In this document: positions 1 through 6,507 of the stretch, piece by piece | Layout: the number at the start of each line of letters is the position of its first letter | How positions within the stretch are numbered: position 1 is the first letter of the stretch | Source: an uncultured Achromobacter sp. | GTDB taxonomy: Bacteria > Pseudomonadota > Gammaproteobacteria > Burkholderiales > Burkholderiaceae_B | Direction of reading: 5' to 3' | DNA: 13,756 bases | NCBI GenBank assembly: GCA_913775005.1 | Contig: CAJYKY010000193.1 | Coordinates: 1 to 13,756 of the forward strand | The notes under the pieces: model-generated | What the model saw: the letters and a program-made list of their open reading frames with translations, nothing else | Databases searched by the model: none | Told to the model about the DNA's origin: nothing | Position numbers and translations under genes: made by a program

Positions 1-361
1 GCCATGCGGCGCTCTTGCGCTTGCTGCGGTACTTGAAGCCCACGGGCCGCAGGATCAACGCGATCAGCACCAGCATCATCGCCAGGTAGAACCCGGAGAA
101 CGACGCGGCGTACAGCAGCGGCCAGGCGGCAAAGATGGCGCCGCCCGCCGTGATCAGCCAGACCTGGTTGCCTTCCCACACGGGACCCACCACGTTGATC
201 ACCACGCGGCGCTCGGCGTCCGTCTTGGCGACAACCGGCAGCAATGCCGCCACGCCCAGGTCAAAGCCGTCCATCACGGCAAAGCCGATCAGCAAGGCGC
301 CCAGCAGCACCCACCAGATCACGCGCAAGGTGCCATAGTCAAAAGGAATAAGGGTATCCAT
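1..361 (-). CDS. cydB: Cytochrome bd quinol oxidase subunit II, 5' part only
   Basis: This is the N-terminal 120 codons of CydB; the rest lies beyond the left edge. CydB is the integral-membrane partner of CydA in the bd-type terminal oxidase, which oxidises quinol and reduces O2 with high affinity at the cytoplasmic membrane. The translation begins MDTLIPFDYGTLRVIWWVLL and contains DGFDLGV, GNQVWLITAGGA, FAAWPLLYAA and RPVGFKYRSK, all hallmark CydB segments. The position that is Asp in E. coli (HWDGNQVW) is Glu here (VWEGNQVW), a conservative change. The start is supported by AAGGGGAGA about 8 bases upstream; this site begins inside the cydA stop codon, only 14 bases away, so the two genes form a tight operon and are probably translationally coupled. 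Confidence 0.97.
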   Translation of the reverse strand, partial: MDTLIPFDYGTLRVIWWVLLGALLIGFAVMDGFDLGVAALLPVVAKTDAERRVVINVVGPVWEGNQVWLITAGGAIFAAWPLLYAASFSGFYLAMMLVLIALILRPVGFKYRSKRKSAAW

Positions 362-375
362 CTGCTTCTCTCCCC

Positions 376-1947
376 TTAGGCGCGCACGGCGGCGCGCACA
401 GGATCGGCGGCGGCGCCCGCCACCGGCCCATCGGATTTCGGACCCGCCTTGATCGCGTGCAACATCACCTTCACGCCGATGATGAGCAGGACCGTGTACA
501 GCACCAGGAAGATCGCCAGGCTGATGGCCAGGTCGGCGATGGTCAGGCCCGAGGCCGCGTAATACGTCGGCAGCACGCCTTCGATCACCCAGGGCTGGCG
601 GCCGTACTCAGCCACGAACCAACCGCTTTCAATGGCGACCCACGGCAGCGGCAGGCTCCACAACGCGATCTTCAGGAAGCCGCGGCGGCTGTCCAGACGG
701 CCGCGCGATGCCAGCCAGAAGGCCACGCCGAAGAACAGGATCAGGTACATGCCCACTGCAACCATGATGCGGAACGCCCAGAACAGCGGCGCCACGGTCG
801 GCACGGTGTCGATGGCGGCCTGCTTGATGTCGGCCTCGGTCACCTTGCTCATGTCTTCCTGGTAGCGCTTGACGAGCAGCGCGTAGCCCAGGTCGGGCCA
901 GGTCTTGTCGAACATCATGCGCGCATCTACGTCCTTGGGATTGGCGCGGATCTTCTGCAAGGCGGAGTAGGCGACCATGCCATCGCGGATGCGGTTTTCG
1001 GCGCGCAGGATCAGGTCATTGATGCCCAGCAGCGGCGTCGTCAACGACCGTGTGCCGATGATGCCCATGACGTAAGGGATCTCGATGGCGAAGTCGTTCT
1101 TGCGTTCTACCTGGTTGGGAATGGCGAACAGATTGAAGGACGCAGGTGCCGGCTCGGTGTGCCACATGGATTCCATGGCCGCGATCTTCATCTTCTGATG
1201 TTCAGTGGTGAGGTAACCGCTTTCGTCACCCAGCACGACCACCGACAAGGCGCCGGCCAAACCGAAGCTGGCAGCCACCGCCATCGAGCGCTTGGCCAGG
1301 TCGGTGTGACGGCCCTTGAGCAGATACCAGGCGCTGATCGACATCACGAACATGGCGCCCGCAACGTAGCCCGCGCTGACCGTGTGCACGAACTTGGCTT
1401 GTGCAACGGGGTTGAAGATCACCGCAGCAAAGTCGGTCATCTCCATGCGCATGGTGTCGGGGTTGAAGATGGCGCCGACCGGGTTCTGCATCCAGCCGTT
1501 GGCGATCAGGATCCACAACGCCGAGAAGTTCGTGCCGAAGGCCACCAGCCAGGTCACCACAAGGTGGCTGACCTTGGACATGCGGTTCCAGCCGAAGAAG
1601 AACAGGCCGACGAAGGTGGCTTCCAGGAAGAAGGCCATCAGCCCTTCCAGCGCGAGCGGCGCGCCGAAGATGTCGCCCACGTAGTGGCTGTAGTAAGACC
1701 AATTCATGCCGAACTGGAATTCCATCACGACGCCGGTGGCGACGCCCAACGCGAAGTTGATGCCGAACAGCGTGCCCCAGAACATGGTCATCCGCTTCCA
1801 GATGGGGCGGCCGGTCATGACGTACACGCTTTCCATGATGGCCAGAATGAACGACAGGCCTAGCGTGAGGGGGACGAACAGGAAGTGGTAGAGCGCGGTC
1901 GCGGCAAACTGGAATCGCGACAGGTTGACGACGTCGAGATCAATCAT
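376..1947 (-). CDS. cydA: Cytochrome bd quinol oxidase subunit I
   Basis: CydA carries the three haems (b558, b595, d) and the quinol-oxidising Q-loop of the bd oxidase. With the start chosen here it has 523 residues, against 522 in E. coli, and aligns almost without gaps. Haem ligands are visible: His21, His188 and Met395, each equal to the E. coli number plus two, with Arg393 beside Met395. The acidic pair in APLALEGLMAFFLEATF, the Q-loop Lys/Glu in QKMKIAAMES and the GRQPW box are present, and the length indicates the long Q-loop class. An ATG 14 codons upstream (1989) was rejected: MIDLDVVNLSRFQ matches the normal N-terminus, and GGGAG lies 8 bases before this ATG. It is preceded by a regulator gene and followed by cydB. 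A 33-codon ORF overlaps its first codons. Confidence 0.98.
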   Translation of the reverse strand: MIDLDVVNLSRFQFAATALYHFLFVPLTLGLSFILAIMESVYVMTGRPIWKRMTMFWGTLFGINFALGVATGVVMEFQFGMNWSYYSHYVGDIFGAPLALEGLMAFFLEATFVGLFFFGWNRMSKVSHLVVTWLVAFGTNFSALWILIANGWMQNPVGAIFNPDTMRMEMTDFAAVIFNPVAQAKFVHTVSAGYVAGAMFVMSISAWYLLKGRHTDLAKRSMAVAASFGLAGALSVVVLGDESGYLTTEHQKMKIAAMESMWHTEPAPASFNLFAIPNQVERKNDFAIEIPYVMGIIGTRSLTTPLLGINDLILRAENRIRDGMVAYSALQKIRANPKDVDARMMFDKTWPDLGYALLVKRYQEDMSKVTEADIKQAAIDTVPTVAPLFWAFRIMVAVGMYLILFFGVAFWLASRGRLDSRRGFLKIALWSLPLPWVAIESGWFVAEYGRQPWVIEGVLPTYYAASGLTIADLAISLAIFLVLYTVLLIIGVKVMLHAIKAGPKSDGPVAGAAADPVRAAVRA

Positions 1948-2041
1948 TGGGGAGCTCCCAAGCTGTTGAGGTGCCGCGGCAACCGGCATGGTTCCCAGGC
2001 CGTCTCTCGCGCAATGGTACGGGCGTTGGATACAACTTCAT
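1940..2041 (-). other. Candidate 33-codon upstream ORF overlapping the cydA start
   Basis: On the minus strand an ATG at 2041 follows AGGAAACCTCT, giving an AGGA site with 7-base spacing, a better ribosome site than many genes here have. It reads 33 codons (MKLYPTPVPLRERRPGNHAG...) and stops with TGA at 1940-1942, four bases past the cydA ATG, so ribosomes ending here would sit on the cydA start. It has no recognisable domain. It could be a leader peptide coupling translation to cydA, or a chance ORF. Its frame differs from the rejected longer cydA start. Confidence 0.3.
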
Positions 2042-2053
2042 AGAGGTTTCCTG

Positions 2054-2088
2054 AAAAATCGGGGCGGTTGAGACTCAACCCTTGCCCC
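2054..2088 (-). terminator. Intrinsic terminator or attenuator between the regulator and cydA
   Basis: On the minus strand GGGGC, a 3-base bulge, then GGTTGAG-T-CTCAACC and GCCCC form a stem of up to 12 pairs (2061-2088), followed by GA and five T (2054-2058). The inner repeat 2066-2080 is a perfect 7+1+7 palindrome. The hairpin overlaps the regulator stop codon, so it would end the regulator transcript before cydA. I see no convincing promoter between it and cydA, so read-through or antitermination is possible. Confidence 0.6.
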
Positions 2089-2620
2089 GCAATTTGCCGG
2101 CAAAACCCAGCACTTTCTGTACTTTCGAACCCATCTTCATCAGGGTTTGAAGGGTTTCTGGCGGCAGACGTTGAACCTCATCGAACCACCCGGTGGATAG
2201 TTCGATGAGCTCCAGCATTTCGGTCATGCGTTGTTGCGCGTAGGCGTCGTTGGGGCCGGACGGGCCTTCCAGCAGGTTGTCGCGCAGCAAGGTGAGCGTG
2301 GGTTCGATTTCACGCTTGCGCTTTTCTTCCATCAGGATGCGGAAGATTTCCCAGACATCCTTGGGCGTTTCGAAGTAATCGCGGCGGTCGCCCACTTTGT
2401 GGGTCAGCTTGACCAGTCGCCACGATTGCAGCTCTTTCAGGCCCAGGCTGACGTTGGAGCGTGAAAAGCTGAGGGTCTCGCCGATGTCGTCCGCGTTCAG
2501 CGGCTCGGGGTGCAGAAACAGCAGCGCGTAGATCTGGCCGACCGTACGGTTGACCCCCCAGCGGCTGCCCATTTCGCCAAAGTGCAGGACGAAGCGTTCG
2601 TTTTGAGGGGTGAGTTCCAT
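2075..2620 (-). CDS. GbsR/MarR-family winged-helix transcriptional regulator
   Basis: The 181-residue protein starts MELTPQNERFVLHFGEMGSRWG and has a winged-helix core at about residues 25-90 (VGQIYALLFLHPEPLNADDIGETLSFSRSNVS... then a wing with KVGDRRDYF). This is typical of the GbsR branch of MarR-like regulators (COG1510 type). The C-terminal half (about 95-180) is helical and probably dimerises. The DNA-binding helix is likely the SFSRSNVSLGLKEL segment. It lies 127 bases upstream of cydA on the same strand, so the natural guess is that it controls cydAB, itself, or both; effector unknown. The ATG has no strong Shine-Dalgarno sequence. A sigma70 promoter and a palindrome lie 60-100 bases upstream. 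Family assignment is fairly sure; the target is inferred from position. Confidence 0.88.
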   Translation of the reverse strand: MELTPQNERFVLHFGEMGSRWGVNRTVGQIYALLFLHPEPLNADDIGETLSFSRSNVSLGLKELQSWRLVKLTHKVGDRRDYFETPKDVWEIFRILMEEKRKREIEPTLTLLRDNLLEGPSGPNDAYAQQRMTEMLELIELSTGWFDEVQRLPPETLQTLMKMGSKVQKVLGFAGKLRGKG

Positions 2621-2678
2621 GAATGAGCAGCCAGCGAGGTCAATAGCGCGGGTCTGCTGATAAATGCAGTTACACCGC

Positions 2679-2696
2679 TTTCAGTAATTCCTGAAA
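2679..2696. promoter_or_regulatory. Inverted repeat, candidate operator of the GbsR/MarR regulator
   Basis: TTTCAG-TAATTC-CTGAAA is a perfect 6+6 inverted repeat with a 6-base AT-rich centre. It overlaps the last base of the -10 box of the regulator promoter and covers the expected transcription start, the classic place for an autorepressor site. MarR-like dimers usually bind palindromes of this size. The half-site string TTCCTGAAA recurs at 2048-2056, just before cydA. Confidence 0.5.
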
Positions 2697-2724
2697 TTAT
2701 CGAACAAACTATGAGAAAGAGCAA
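2696..2724 (-). promoter_or_regulatory. Sigma70-type promoter of the regulator gene
   Basis: On the minus strand, TTGCTC (2719-2724), a 17-base spacer and GATAAT (2696-2701, 5 of 6 consensus) form a good housekeeping promoter. The start would fall near 2689, giving a leader of about 70 bases before the regulator ATG at 2620. Confidence 0.6.
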
Positions 2725-2834
2725 ACCACACTTGCAGTAGGGGTAACGGCGCAAGCCCAGGCGTTTTAAGCCCGCCTCTGCACAACGTAGCGGCTGGATA
2801 TGACAGGCAATGGCCGTAAGAAGAAATCAGGGAC

Positions 2835-2867
2835 AAATAAAAAGCCACCGGCCGAAGGCGGTGGCTT
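2835..2867 (-). terminator. Intrinsic terminator of purT
   Basis: On the minus strand AAGCCACCG pairs perfectly with CGGTGGCTT (9 pairs, 8-base loop), followed by TTTATTT. This is a strong Rho-independent terminator, about 52 bases past the purT stop codon. It separates purT from the downstream regulator-cydAB group. Confidence 0.85.
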
Positions 2868-2887
2868 GGGGAAACAGCGGTACTGTA

Positions 2888-2905
2888 GGGGCGCTGCCGC
2901 GCCCC
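2888..2905. other. GC-rich hairpin just after purT
   Basis: GGGGCGC-TGCC-GCGCCCC is a perfect 7-pair stem with a 4-base loop, 13 bases past the purT stop and upstream of the main terminator. It has no T-tract. It could stabilise the 3' end of the purT mRNA or pause RNA polymerase before the terminator. Confidence 0.4.
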
Positions 2906-2918
2906 CGTCCTGGAATGA

Positions 2919-4136
2919 TCAGCCGGCTTTGACGGACACGGCGCCGGAGACACGCTTGGCCTTCGCACGGGCGGCGGCAACATCGTCCGCCACGGCCAGG
3001 CCCACGCCCATGCGGCGCTTGACGAAGGATTCGGGCTTGCCGAACAGGCGGATGTCGGTGCCGGGTTCCGACAGGGCTTCCGCCACGTTATGGAACGACA
3101 CGGCTGCGGCATCGACACCGCCATAGATGACGCTGCTGGCGCCCGGCTGGCGCAGGCTGGTATCCACCGGCAGGCCGAGCAGCGCGCGGGCGTGCAGTTC
3201 GAATTCGTTCTGCGTCTGGGTGATCATGGTGACCATGCCGGTGTCATGCGGGCGCGGGCTGACTTCCGAGAACCAGACCTGATCGCCCGCCACAAACAGC
3301 TCCACGCCGAAAATGCCCAAGCCGCCCAGGTCGGACGTCACGGCCAGCGCGATCTCGCGGGCGCGCGCCAAAGCAGCGGGCGACATCGGGTGCGGCTGCC
3401 AGCTTTCGACGTAATCGCCATCCACCTGCTTGTGGCCGATGGGTTCGCAGTAGCAGGTTTCGACCTTGCCATCGGCGCCACGGGCGCGCACGGTCAGCAG
3501 CGTGATTTCGTAGTCAAAGCGGATGAAGCCTTCGACGATGGCACGGCCACCGCCGACGCGGCCGCCTTCCTGGGCATAGCGCCAGGACGCGGCGACGTCA
3601 TCGGCGCTTTTGATGACCGACTGGCCCTTGCCCGACGACGACATCACCGGCTTGATCACGCAGGGGTAGCCGATTCCGCCGTCGATGGCGGCGCGCAGTT
3701 CTTCTTCGGTATCCACAAAGCGGTACGGCGAGGTGGGCAGGCCCAGCGTTTCCGCTGCCAGGCGGCGGATGCCCTCGCGGTTCATGGTGAGCTGGGCGGC
3801 GCGGGCGGTCGGCGTGACCCGCGCGACGCCAGCGGCTTCCAGCTCGACCAGCAAACTCGTGGCAATGGCTTCGATTTCGGGGACAATAACGTGCGGCTGT
3901 TCCTGCTCGATGATTTTCTTCAAGGCGTCCGCGTCGGTCATGGAAACCACATGCGCCCGGTGGGCCACCTGGTGACCCGGCGCGTCGGCGTACCGATCCA
4001 CCGCAATGACTTCCACGCCCAGCCTTTGCAGGGCAATGATGACCTCTTTGCCCAATTCGCCCGATCCGAGCAACATGACTCGGGTGGCCAGGGGGGACAA
4101 GGGCGTGCCAAGAACGGGGCTGGGAATGCTGGACAT
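2919..4136 (-). CDS. purT: Formate-dependent GAR transformylase (phosphoribosylglycinamide formyltransferase 2)
   Basis: PurT makes formyl-GAR in de novo purine synthesis from GAR, formate and ATP, without folate. The 405-residue protein follows E. coli PurT (392 residues) throughout: TRVMLLGSGELGKEV at the N-terminal pre-ATP-grasp fold, VDRYADAPGHQVAHRAHV, VPEIEAIAT, TMNREGIRRLAAE, the ATP-grasp core with GYPCVIKPVMSSSGKGQS, then GIFGVELF and SEVSPRPHDTGMVT, and the C-terminal IRLFGKPE. I chose the ATG at 4136, which gives MSSIPSPVLGTPLSPLATRVMLL; a start at 4214 would add 26 residues not seen in the family. It is divergent from kdsD with 106 bases between them, and stands alone with its own terminator. 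Confidence 0.97.
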   Translation of the reverse strand: MSSIPSPVLGTPLSPLATRVMLLGSGELGKEVIIALQRLGVEVIAVDRYADAPGHQVAHRAHVVSMTDADALKKIIEQEQPHVIVPEIEAIATSLLVELEAAGVARVTPTARAAQLTMNREGIRRLAAETLGLPTSPYRFVDTEEELRAAIDGGIGYPCVIKPVMSSSGKGQSVIKSADDVAASWRYAQEGGRVGGGRAIVEGFIRFDYEITLLTVRARGADGKVETCYCEPIGHKQVDGDYVESWQPHPMSPAALARAREIALAVTSDLGGLGIFGVELFVAGDQVWFSEVSPRPHDTGMVTMITQTQNEFELHARALLGLPVDTSLRQPGASSVIYGGVDAAAVSFHNVAEALSEPGTDIRLFGKPESFVKRRMGVGLAVADDVAAARAKAKRVSGAVSVKAG

Positions 4137-4224
4137 GGAGCGGGCCTGAAGAGAAGGATTTTGAAAGCCGTTGAAAAGAGCCGCCAGAATGCCATACCCC
4201 CCTGCCTGGGGCAAACCCGCGTAC

Positions 4225-4236
4225 TGATATTAAAAT
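4225..4236 (+). promoter_or_regulatory. -10 region of the kdsD promoter, implying a leaderless mRNA
   Basis: TGATATTAAAAT reads either as an extended -10 (TGn-TATTAA) or as TAAAAT (5 of 6 consensus). Either places the start within about three bases of the kdsD ATG at 4243. No good -35 and no Shine-Dalgarno sequence is visible. Confidence 0.4.
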
Positions 4237-4242
4237 CCCCGC

Positions 4243-5232
4243 ATGACTGATCATCCCTCTACATCGTCCGATACCGCGCTGGCATCTGCTCGCCGTACGC
4301 TGCAAATCGAAAGCCAGGGTCTTCTGGACCTGTCCGCGCGCCTGGACGACTCGTTTACCCAAGTCGTGGCCATGCTGCTGGCATGCCGGGGCCGCGTAGT
4401 CGTGACGGGTATCGGCAAGACGGGCCACATCGCCCGCAAGATCGCCGCGACGTTCGCCTCGACGGGCACGCCCGCCTTCTTCGTGCATGCCGCCGAGGCG
4501 GTGCACGGCGACCTGGGCATGATCACGAAAGATGACGTCGTCATCGCCATTTCGTATTCCGGCGCTGGCCAGGAACTGCTGACGATTCTGCCCGTGGCGC
4601 GCCGCATGGGCGCCAAGCTGGTGGCGATCACCGGCAACCCGCAGTCTGAACTGGCGCTGCTGGCCGACGTGCACCTGGATGGCAGCGTGGCGCAGGAAGC
4701 CTGCCCGCTGAACTTGGCGCCCACCGCCAGCACCACGGCCGCGCTGGCGCTGGGCGATGCCCTGGCCGTCGCCTGCCTGGAAGCGCGCGGCTTCGGCCCG
4801 CAGGATTTTGCGCGTTCGCACCCGGGCGGCGCCCTGGGCCGCCGTCTGCTGACCCACGTGCGCGACGTGATGCGCCAGGGCAACGCCCTGCCCATCGTGC
4901 TGGCCGGCACGCCCGTGTCGCAAGCGTTGGAAGTCATGTCCGACAAGGGCATGGGCATGACCGTCGTCACCGACGCGCAGCACCGCCCGCTAGGCATCTT
5001 CACCGACGGCGACTTGCGCCGTCTGATCGCCCGGCTGGGCGACATCCGCAGTCTGACCGTGGAGGCGGGCATGACCCGTTCGCCGCGCAGCATCAACCCC
5101 GACGCGCTTGCCGTGGAGGCCGCTCAACAGATGGACGAGCTGCGGCTCAACCAGATGCTGGTGCTGGACGCCGACGGCGCGCTGCTCGGCGCCTTGCATA
5201 TGCATGATCTGATGGCCGCTAAAGTGGTATGA
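4243..5232 (+). CDS. kdsD: D-arabinose 5-phosphate isomerase
   Basis: KdsD interconverts ribulose 5-phosphate and arabinose 5-phosphate, the first step toward Kdo for LPS inner core; cytoplasmic. The 329-residue product matches E. coli KdsD (328). It has an N-terminal SIS sugar-isomerase domain (about 40-180) with GIGKTGHIARKIAATFASTGTPAFF, HGDLGM and SYSGAGQE. His193 in SHPGGALGR has the same number as the active-site His of E. coli. A tandem CBS pair follows (about 210-329) with GIFTDGDLRR and LGALHMHDLM. The ATG has no ribosome-binding sequence, and a -10 box lies only a few bases upstream. It opens the kdsDC-lptCAB run and overlaps kdsC by ATGA. Confidence 0.97.
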   Translation: MTDHPSTSSDTALASARRTLQIESQGLLDLSARLDDSFTQVVAMLLACRGRVVVTGIGKTGHIARKIAATFASTGTPAFFVHAAEAVHGDLGMITKDDVVIAISYSGAGQELLTILPVARRMGAKLVAITGNPQSELALLADVHLDGSVAQEACPLNLAPTASTTAALALGDALAVACLEARGFGPQDFARSHPGGALGRRLLTHVRDVMRQGNALPIVLAGTPVSQALEVMSDKGMGMTVVTDAQHRPLGIFTDGDLRRLIARLGDIRSLTVEAGMTRSPRSINPDALAVEAAQQMDELRLNQMLVLDADGALLGALHMHDLMAAKVV

Positions 5233-5837
5233 CTATGACTCTTCCTGCTTCCGTGAATCACCCGGCCGAAGCGCTGGTGCTTGCCCGTATCCCCGCCACC
5301 GTGCGCGACCGCGCCGCCACCGTGCGCCTGATGGTGTTCGACGTAGACGGCGTGCTGACCGACGGCAGCCTGTATTACGGCGAAAGCGGCGAACTGCAAA
5401 AACGTTTCAATGCGCTGGACGGCCACGGCCTGCGCCTGTTGATGGAAGGCGGCCTGAAGGTGGCGCTGATGACCGGCCGATCCGGCCCCATTGTGGCGCG
5501 CCGCGCCGCCGAGCTGGGCATCGCCGAAGTCATGCAAGGCGTGCGCGACAAAGGTTCGGCGCTGGCCGAACTTGCGCAGCGCTCGGGTGTCCAACTGAAC
5601 CAAACCGGTTACATGGGCGACGACATCATCGACCTGCCGGCCATGCAACGCGCCGGCTTTGCCGCCAGCGTGCCGAACGCCCCGGGCTATGTCAGCCAGG
5701 CGGCGCACTGGATTTCCACGCAACCGGGCGGCAGCGGCGCGGTGCGCGAATGCTGCGACCTGCTGCTGGCTTCACAGGGACGCCTGGGCGCGTTCCTGGC
5801 GGCGCCGGGCCTTCTGGGCCCGGGCGCCATCCAATGA
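5229..5837 (+). CDS. kdsC: 3-deoxy-D-manno-octulosonate 8-phosphate phosphatase
   Basis: KdsC removes the phosphate from Kdo 8-phosphate, the step before CMP-Kdo formation. The 202-residue protein is a HAD-family phosphatase of the small cap-less type: nucleophile Asp38 and acid Asp40 in FDVDGVLTDG, Thr82 in TGRS, Lys108 in RDKGSALAEL, and the metal-binding GDDIIDLP at about 130-137. E. coli KdsC has 188 residues; the extra length is at both ends. The start overlaps the kdsD stop (ATGA); a second in-frame ATG two codons later (5235) is also possible and changes almost nothing. Translational coupling to kdsD is likely. Confidence 0.96.
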   Translation: MTMTLPASVNHPAEALVLARIPATVRDRAATVRLMVFDVDGVLTDGSLYYGESGELQKRFNALDGHGLRLLMEGGLKVALMTGRSGPIVARRAAELGIAEVMQGVRDKGSALAELAQRSGVQLNQTGYMGDDIIDLPAMQRAGFAASVPNAPGYVSQAAHWISTQPGGSGAVRECCDLLLASQGRLGAFLAAPGLLGPGAIQ

Positions 5838-5878
5838 TCGCCCCGCTACTGTTGACGCCCTTGCGGCGAACTCGATGA
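5834..5878 (+). other. 14-codon mini-ORF bridging the kdsC stop and lptC start
   Basis: ATG overlaps the kdsC stop (ATGA at 5834-5837), the frame stays open for 14 codons (MIAPLLLTPLRRTR), and its TGA overlaps the lptC ATG (ATGA at 5875-5878). It exactly fills the 37-base gap. lptC has only a poor ribosome site, so the mini-ORF could carry ribosomes across by termination and reinitiation. Chance is possible. Confidence 0.3.
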
Positions 5879-6507
5879 AAGAACGTTTTCCCTCACTGAT
5901 CGCGCTGTTCCTGCTGCTGGTGCTGGTCACCAGCTCGTGGTGGGCGGCCGATTACGCGCAACGCGCCATCCAGGTGGACCCGCCTCGCCGCATCACGCAC
6001 GAGATGGACGCCTGGTCGCGCAACTTCGTCATGCTGCGTACCGACCCGACCGGCAAGCCGATCAACCGTCTGGAAGGCGAGTACGCGGAGCACTTCCCCG
6101 ACGACGATTCCTATCACATCACCGCCCCGCGCGCGGTGGGCCAGCGCGAAGCCAACCCGATCACGGTGGGCGTATCGAAGACGGCTGTGATGGAGCAAGG
6201 CGGCAAGCGCATTGTCATGAACGGCGACGCGCACGTACACCGCCAGCCCGACGCCAATAACGACGTGCTGGACGTGCGCAGCCAGCAGCTGATCATCCTG
6301 CCCGACGAAGACGTGGTCTACACGGACCTGCCCGCCGAGGTGATCAAGGGCCGTTCGCGCATGAACGGCAAGGGCATGCACTACAACAACAAAACCCGCC
6401 AATTGCAGGTATCTGCGTCTACGGACGTCGAGATTGCCGGTTCCGAAGGCAAGCAACAGCGCCGGACCGAGATACCCGCCAACAACCCTGATCAGAAGAA
6501 ACCATGA
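5875..6507 (+). CDS. lptC: LPS export protein LptC
   Basis: LptC is the bitopic inner-membrane protein that takes LPS from the LptB2FG transporter and passes it to LptA in the periplasm. The 210-residue product has one N-terminal membrane helix (about residues 7-24, rich in Leu/Val, ending SSWWAADYA), then a periplasmic beta-jellyroll with DPPRRITHEMDAWSRNFVML, LEGEYAEHFPDDDSYHITAPRA and a C-terminal tail (GKGMHYNNKTRQLQVSA...) followed by a polar end. E. coli LptC has 191 residues. The first plausible start is the ATG at 5875. It overlaps lptA by ATGA. Sequence conservation is low in this family, so the call also rests on its place between kdsC and lptA. Confidence 0.95.
   Translation: MKERFPSLIALFLLLVLVTSSWWAADYAQRAIQVDPPRRITHEMDAWSRNFVMLRTDPTGKPINRLEGEYAEHFPDDDSYHITAPRAVGQREANPITVGVSKTAVMEQGGKRIVMNGDAHVHRQPDANNDVLDVRSQQLIILPDEDVVYTDLPAEVIKGRSRMNGKGMHYNNKTRQLQVSASTDVEIAGSEGKQQRRTEIPANNPDQKKP

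Noticed and set aside
457..1863. 468-codon open frame on the plus strand opposite cydA
   Set aside because: It is the antisense shadow of a GC-rich gene: His/Gln/Arg-rich, no domain, and cydA is certain.
1948..1989. Longer cydA start at 1989
   Set aside because: The extra 14 residues are not part of the family N-terminus, and the ATG at 1947 has a better ribosome site.
2759..2777. AGGCG-N9-CGCCT hairpin upstream of the regulator promoter
   Set aside because: Five pairs with a 9-base loop; expected by chance, and no gene ends there.
4137..4214. Longer purT start at 4214
   Set aside because: The 26 extra residues lack family support and would run through most of the divergent promoter region.
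4137..4242. Sigma54-like GG-N10-GC pattern upstream of purT
   Set aside because: The -24 part resembles TGGCA but the -12 element (TTGC) is absent; GC-rich sequence gives such patterns often.
3090..4250. 386-codon plus-strand frame opposite purT
   Set aside because: It is a shadow of purT, which matches its family along its whole length.
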